A program made the translations under genes and the position numbers. This document shows, piece after piece, positions 60,825-64,000 of a stretch of DNA of 64,000 nucleotides. Source of the stretch: Aquilaria yunnanensis (taxonomy: Eukaryota; Streptophyta; Magnoliopsida; Malvales; Thymelaeaceae). Position 1 is the stretch's first letter. Each line of letters opens with the position of its first letter. Below the pieces are notes generated by a model. The model ran no database searches and was not told the DNA's origin. It saw nothing but the letters and a program-made list of their open reading frames with translations. The DNA lies in contig CM077597.1 of the NCBI GenBank assembly GCA_039654915.1, positions 75,456,001-75,520,000 on the forward strand, read 5' to 3'.

Positions 60825-61495
60825 TTAATATTCATATACGGTGGCTAGTTCAAAGATGAGCATCATCGTGGATACATAGGTAAGATGCGAAGTCAACTCA
60901 CTGTGGATACAAATATGATATGATACCATGAGCTAAAAGGAATGGTTGAAAGTTTAGTTGATCTACTTGTGTTATGAAGAAGTTATTTTGGTTAGAACCA
61001 AAACAAAGTCGAAACGAGGAGATGGTGGAAGCAATGGAAACTAGTGATGTAAGCATTCATATGATGACAAAAATATTGCTGAAAATTAGGAGTCTTCAAG
61101 TGTATGTTGAAGATCATGGCATTAGGAATAGATGTTCACTGATATACAATACAGACAATGAGGATGAAATCAATGAAGACTCCTTTGTTGTAGAGAAAGA
61201 TTATAAAGATAAAACAACTGATAGTGTAGAGGATGAGGATGATGCACTACTAAGCAAGTTGTTTAGGTATATTGACCAAAATGAGGAGGTCAAAATGGAG
61301 ATGCAATACTTGAGTTATGATGATGATGATGAGCTGAAAATAATTCGGGAGAAAGCGAAGGACTTCAATAGAAAACGGGCAGACAAAAAGCTAAAATTTG
61401 TAGAATTTACAGCAAAATTCTACAATATTTTATGTCCATTCCTACAAATTTTCAACAACTTGACCCTAGTTCAATCCAACCATTTTAAAGCTTAG
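60825..61495 (+). pseudogene. MuDR-type (MULE) transposase N-terminal remnant
   Basis: One frame reads IFIYGG*FKDEHHRGYIGK and YHELKGMVESLVD with stops. A second frame (ORF from 60974) continues IHMMTKILLKIRSLQVYVED and then an acidic stretch, ending with YDDDDELKIIREKAKDFNRK. This follows the plant MuDR N-terminal (PB1-like) layout: YGG-x-F, SYHEL-x-xMV, 'DVxxMxxxVxxNxxxxVYVEH', acidic linker, 'DDELxxxRExxKxF'. The catalytic DDE domain is not seen. Family call by pattern only. Confidence 0.6.
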
Positions 61496-61641
61496 AACCA
61501 CAACATTAACAATTAAATAGATCATAATTACGCAATATAATTTGTTGGAACACAAAAATGCAGGAAAAAAATTTTAGCTCAAAACTGTATCTTATGGGCA
61601 AATAATGAACTTTAGATGCTTCATACTTTTTGCAAAACTTA

Positions 61642-61835
61642 GGGTGTGTTTAGTTCTAGAAAATTTTCTAATTTTTCTAGAAATTTTTTTGGAAATTAGA
61701 AAATGAAAAGAAAATGTGTTTAGTTACATATTTTTCTTTTTTAGTTTTCTTAGAAAATTATTTTCTAAGTTAGCAAGGGTTAGAAAACTGGGATTTGGTG
61801 GTTTTCTGTTTTTCTAAAACCAAAAACACATCCCC
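61642..61835. mobile_element. Small MITE next to a G-run
   Basis: Left GGGTGTGTTTAGTTC and, read inward from the right, GGGGATGTGTTTTTGG. The interior is rich in AGAAAATTTTCTAA-like self-complementary words. No clear target duplication. A run of G (about 61838-61848) follows. Confidence 0.5.
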
Positions 61836-63590
61836 GGAGGGGGGGGGGGAGGTGGGGGATCACGTCGTGAATCATGAGCCCTTTAACTTTGAGTAGCGTC
61901 GTCGACCTTATCCTCTCTGCACCAAACGTCGGCACCTTTAACCTTCTTCCTCTTTGCACCAGGTATGATCCTTCTTTGTCTCTCTCTTTCGTTCTCCCTT
62001 GCCTCCTCTTGATCTCTCTCTCGATTGTAACTCTTTTTGAATTTTCGTTTTTAAGGTGATTGGATTTGCTCTAAGATAAGGTCGAAGACAAAGCTCGGCG
62101 CCACATCTTGTTTAATTTAATCTCTCCAAGGTGATTGGATTTTCATTTTCAAGGTATTGGGTTTCTACATTTTTCCTTTTTTTTATTATTATTCATATGG
62201 GAGTTGGTGTTTGTTTATGTGGATTTGTTGGATTTGGGTTATAGTTTATCCCCGGATTTCTCTGGTTTATGTCTATGGGTTTGCCATTCTAGCTTTGCTC
62301 TGGTTTTTGGGGTTTAACCATTGAGTTGCCAGCTGGAAACAAATAGTTGCGTTTAGGTTTTGGTCATAATGGTGTTGATTTTTTGTGGTGATTTGGGAGT
62401 ATCTCTTGTGTTTCTTGCTTTGGTGTTTGTGTTTATGGCGATTTTATTTGGTGTTCTGCATTTTGTTGATCATGTTGCTAGCAATGCTAATAGGCCAGAT
62501 TGGTTTGCTTGAGTGCTATGCGTATTTTGAATTGGTTATGCTATTTTTAGGGAGAAACTATTGCTGTTTATTTAATATGCAGGCTAAATAATGATGGATT
62601 AATGGTTAGACTGAGCTTAGACTAGTGTCTATTGATTGGATATGGACTGTAAAGCCTTGTATTGGTGTTTGTGTATAGTTGAGTTAGTCCCTTTGTGAAC
62701 AGGTTACTTATTTGCAGGTGTTTGTAAATTGTTATTGTTAGTAAAAGAATATATTAGTTCTAGGGAAATGGCAAACTCATAGCTCTAGGGAAATGAAAAA
62801 CTCATAGCACATGAATATATTAGCTCTAACCAAACTATTGTAGAAAAGAAATGAAGATGGGAAAATAGGTTTATGTATTCTTATTGCACCAGCTTCCAAA
62901 AAGGTTTATGATTCTGAAAACTTGTTTGAAGCCTCTGGTTTTACTGCTGGGCTTTGTTTGAAGCTTGGAGTTATTCAATTATGGATATCTAAGGATTTGA
63001 TAGATCCCATTTGAAAGTTTTGGGTGATCAAATGAGATATATTTTTTCAAGGGCATACTATTCTTAGTTAAGTTGAGTGACTTATTGGTTGATCAAGTCA
63101 CCCAAGGACAACCAGTCTTGTCTCTTTATAGTGTTTAGAATTTTTTATACGTCCATGTTAAAACCCTGTAGCCATGTGTAATTGATGGATGCTAGCTTGG
63201 ACTAATAATAGCTATTATGAACTGATTTGGTAGATATATTATTGCTGTTATGATCTGATTTGGTGCAATCTATAAGATATATTGTTTAGAATGGTGCTTT
63301 TATTTGAGCTTTGCTTTGTGTTGCTCTTTATTTTTATGTATGGACAAATATGTAGCTATCTTTTTTCACTTCCTGTAATGGCTTTTTAAACCTTACACTC
63401 CCTGCTATTGTTTAATTTTGTTTCTGTTGCTTTTTTTTCTCTGTTTCTGTGCAAATAGACTGCACATTGAGTTTTCGACTCAATTTTTCTCTTTGTTTAT
63501 AATTTTTTCCAATTTTATTGATTAAGAAGCGATAGTCTTTCTATGCTTGTTTATAATTCATTTGTTTATTATTTTTTAAGGCATATGAAC
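61836..63590. other. Uncharacterised, T-rich; possible 5' end of an unknown transcript
   Basis: 61874-61971 is an open stretch (MSPLTLSSVVDLILSAPNVG) ending at a good donor, CACCAGGTATG, and followed by pyrimidine- and T-rich DNA with several donor-like sites. This could be an untranslated or first exon, but no conserved protein is visible and no second exon was found. Confidence 0.25.
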
Positions 63591-64000
63591 TGTAATGCCC
63601 ACAAATTCCTAAGTGATTTAAGCCTCGAGCTATGGAGAGAATTTTTTCCAATTTGGGAATTGAGCTCATTAAGCTCGAGAGACACTAAATTAAGTGGGAC
63701 TGGGGAGTATGATGAGTATTGGACACTCTCAAAATTTAATCTTGGCTTAGGCCAAGCAAAATGATGAAAATATAAGGTGAGGGACTCAATTGGACAAAAG
63801 GGGACTTTTGGTGGTTGGGCTCAATTGCCCAAATACAAAGAATTGAGGGACTAAGGGGGGAATAGCCAATTTTAAAGGCATTGGATGCCATGGCTACCAC
63901 CTCCCTCCATTTCCCATTATTTTATTCCACTTTCTATCCAACTCATCACTTTGGATTCCTTCCTCCACCTACTTGTCCCCCACTTTTGACAAATTCACCC
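63591..64000 (+). repeat. Possible start of an LTR, cut by the window edge
   Basis: TGTAATGCCCACAAATTCCT is a typical plant LTR opening (TGTAATxCCC). The following text (GAGGGACTCAATTGGACAAA then GGATGCCATGGCTACCACCT) has the flavour of gypsy-type LTRs. No partner LTR or coding region is in view. Confidence 0.4.

Overview
The window is nuclear DNA of a flowering plant, most likely a eudicot. It is AT-rich, with GT-AG spliced genes, very few long open reading frames, and most of its length made of transposon remains. I cannot name the species. Three genes can be read exon by exon, all on the minus strand: (1) the first nine exons of a plastidic-glucose-transporter-like sugar porter (1-2989; the 3' part lies beyond the left edge); (2) a complete golgin candidate 5 / TMF-type Golgi coiled-coil gene with 19 coding exons and 958 residues (15952-27818); (3) a complete six-exon CURVATURE THYLAKOID 1D-like gene of 144 residues (34993-37041). 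They look like independent single-copy housekeeping genes: plastid sugar transport, Golgi tethering and thylakoid membrane curvature.

Between the genes the DNA is layered transposon debris. 3.4-15.9 kb holds two elements with long terminal inverted repeats (7500-10052 and 12753-13863), a solo LTR nested in the first, a hAT-type MITE, tandem arrays and a dead phytocystatin. 28.3-34.9 kb holds two further inverted-repeat elements and three tandem 180-bp units. 38384-43167 is a structurally complete but decayed Ty1/copia element (173-bp LTRs, 5-bp target duplication, PBS and PPT visible). 44.1-44.6 kb is a dead WAT1-type transporter fragment. About 47.2-52.7 kb is a Ty3/gypsy element with gag, an inactivated protease, and an internal deletion that joins the start of the reverse transcriptase to an LTR.

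From 56.5 to 60.1 kb lies a second, broken copy of the CURT1D-like gene and its upstream flank (counterpart about 35.8-38.2 kb). It carries a premature stop, a lost splice donor and no 3' exons. Each copy has its own transposon insertions, and each preserves the other's empty insertion site. The right end has a decayed MuDR-type transposase N-terminus and probably the start of another LTR.

I found no convincing new biochemical system. The most informative features are the reciprocal empty sites, the nested insertion histories and the family of long-TIR elements beside a relic of a possible autonomous partner. Exon boundaries were read by eye from splice consensus and reading-frame continuity. 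Family names come from recognising conserved protein motifs, not from searches.
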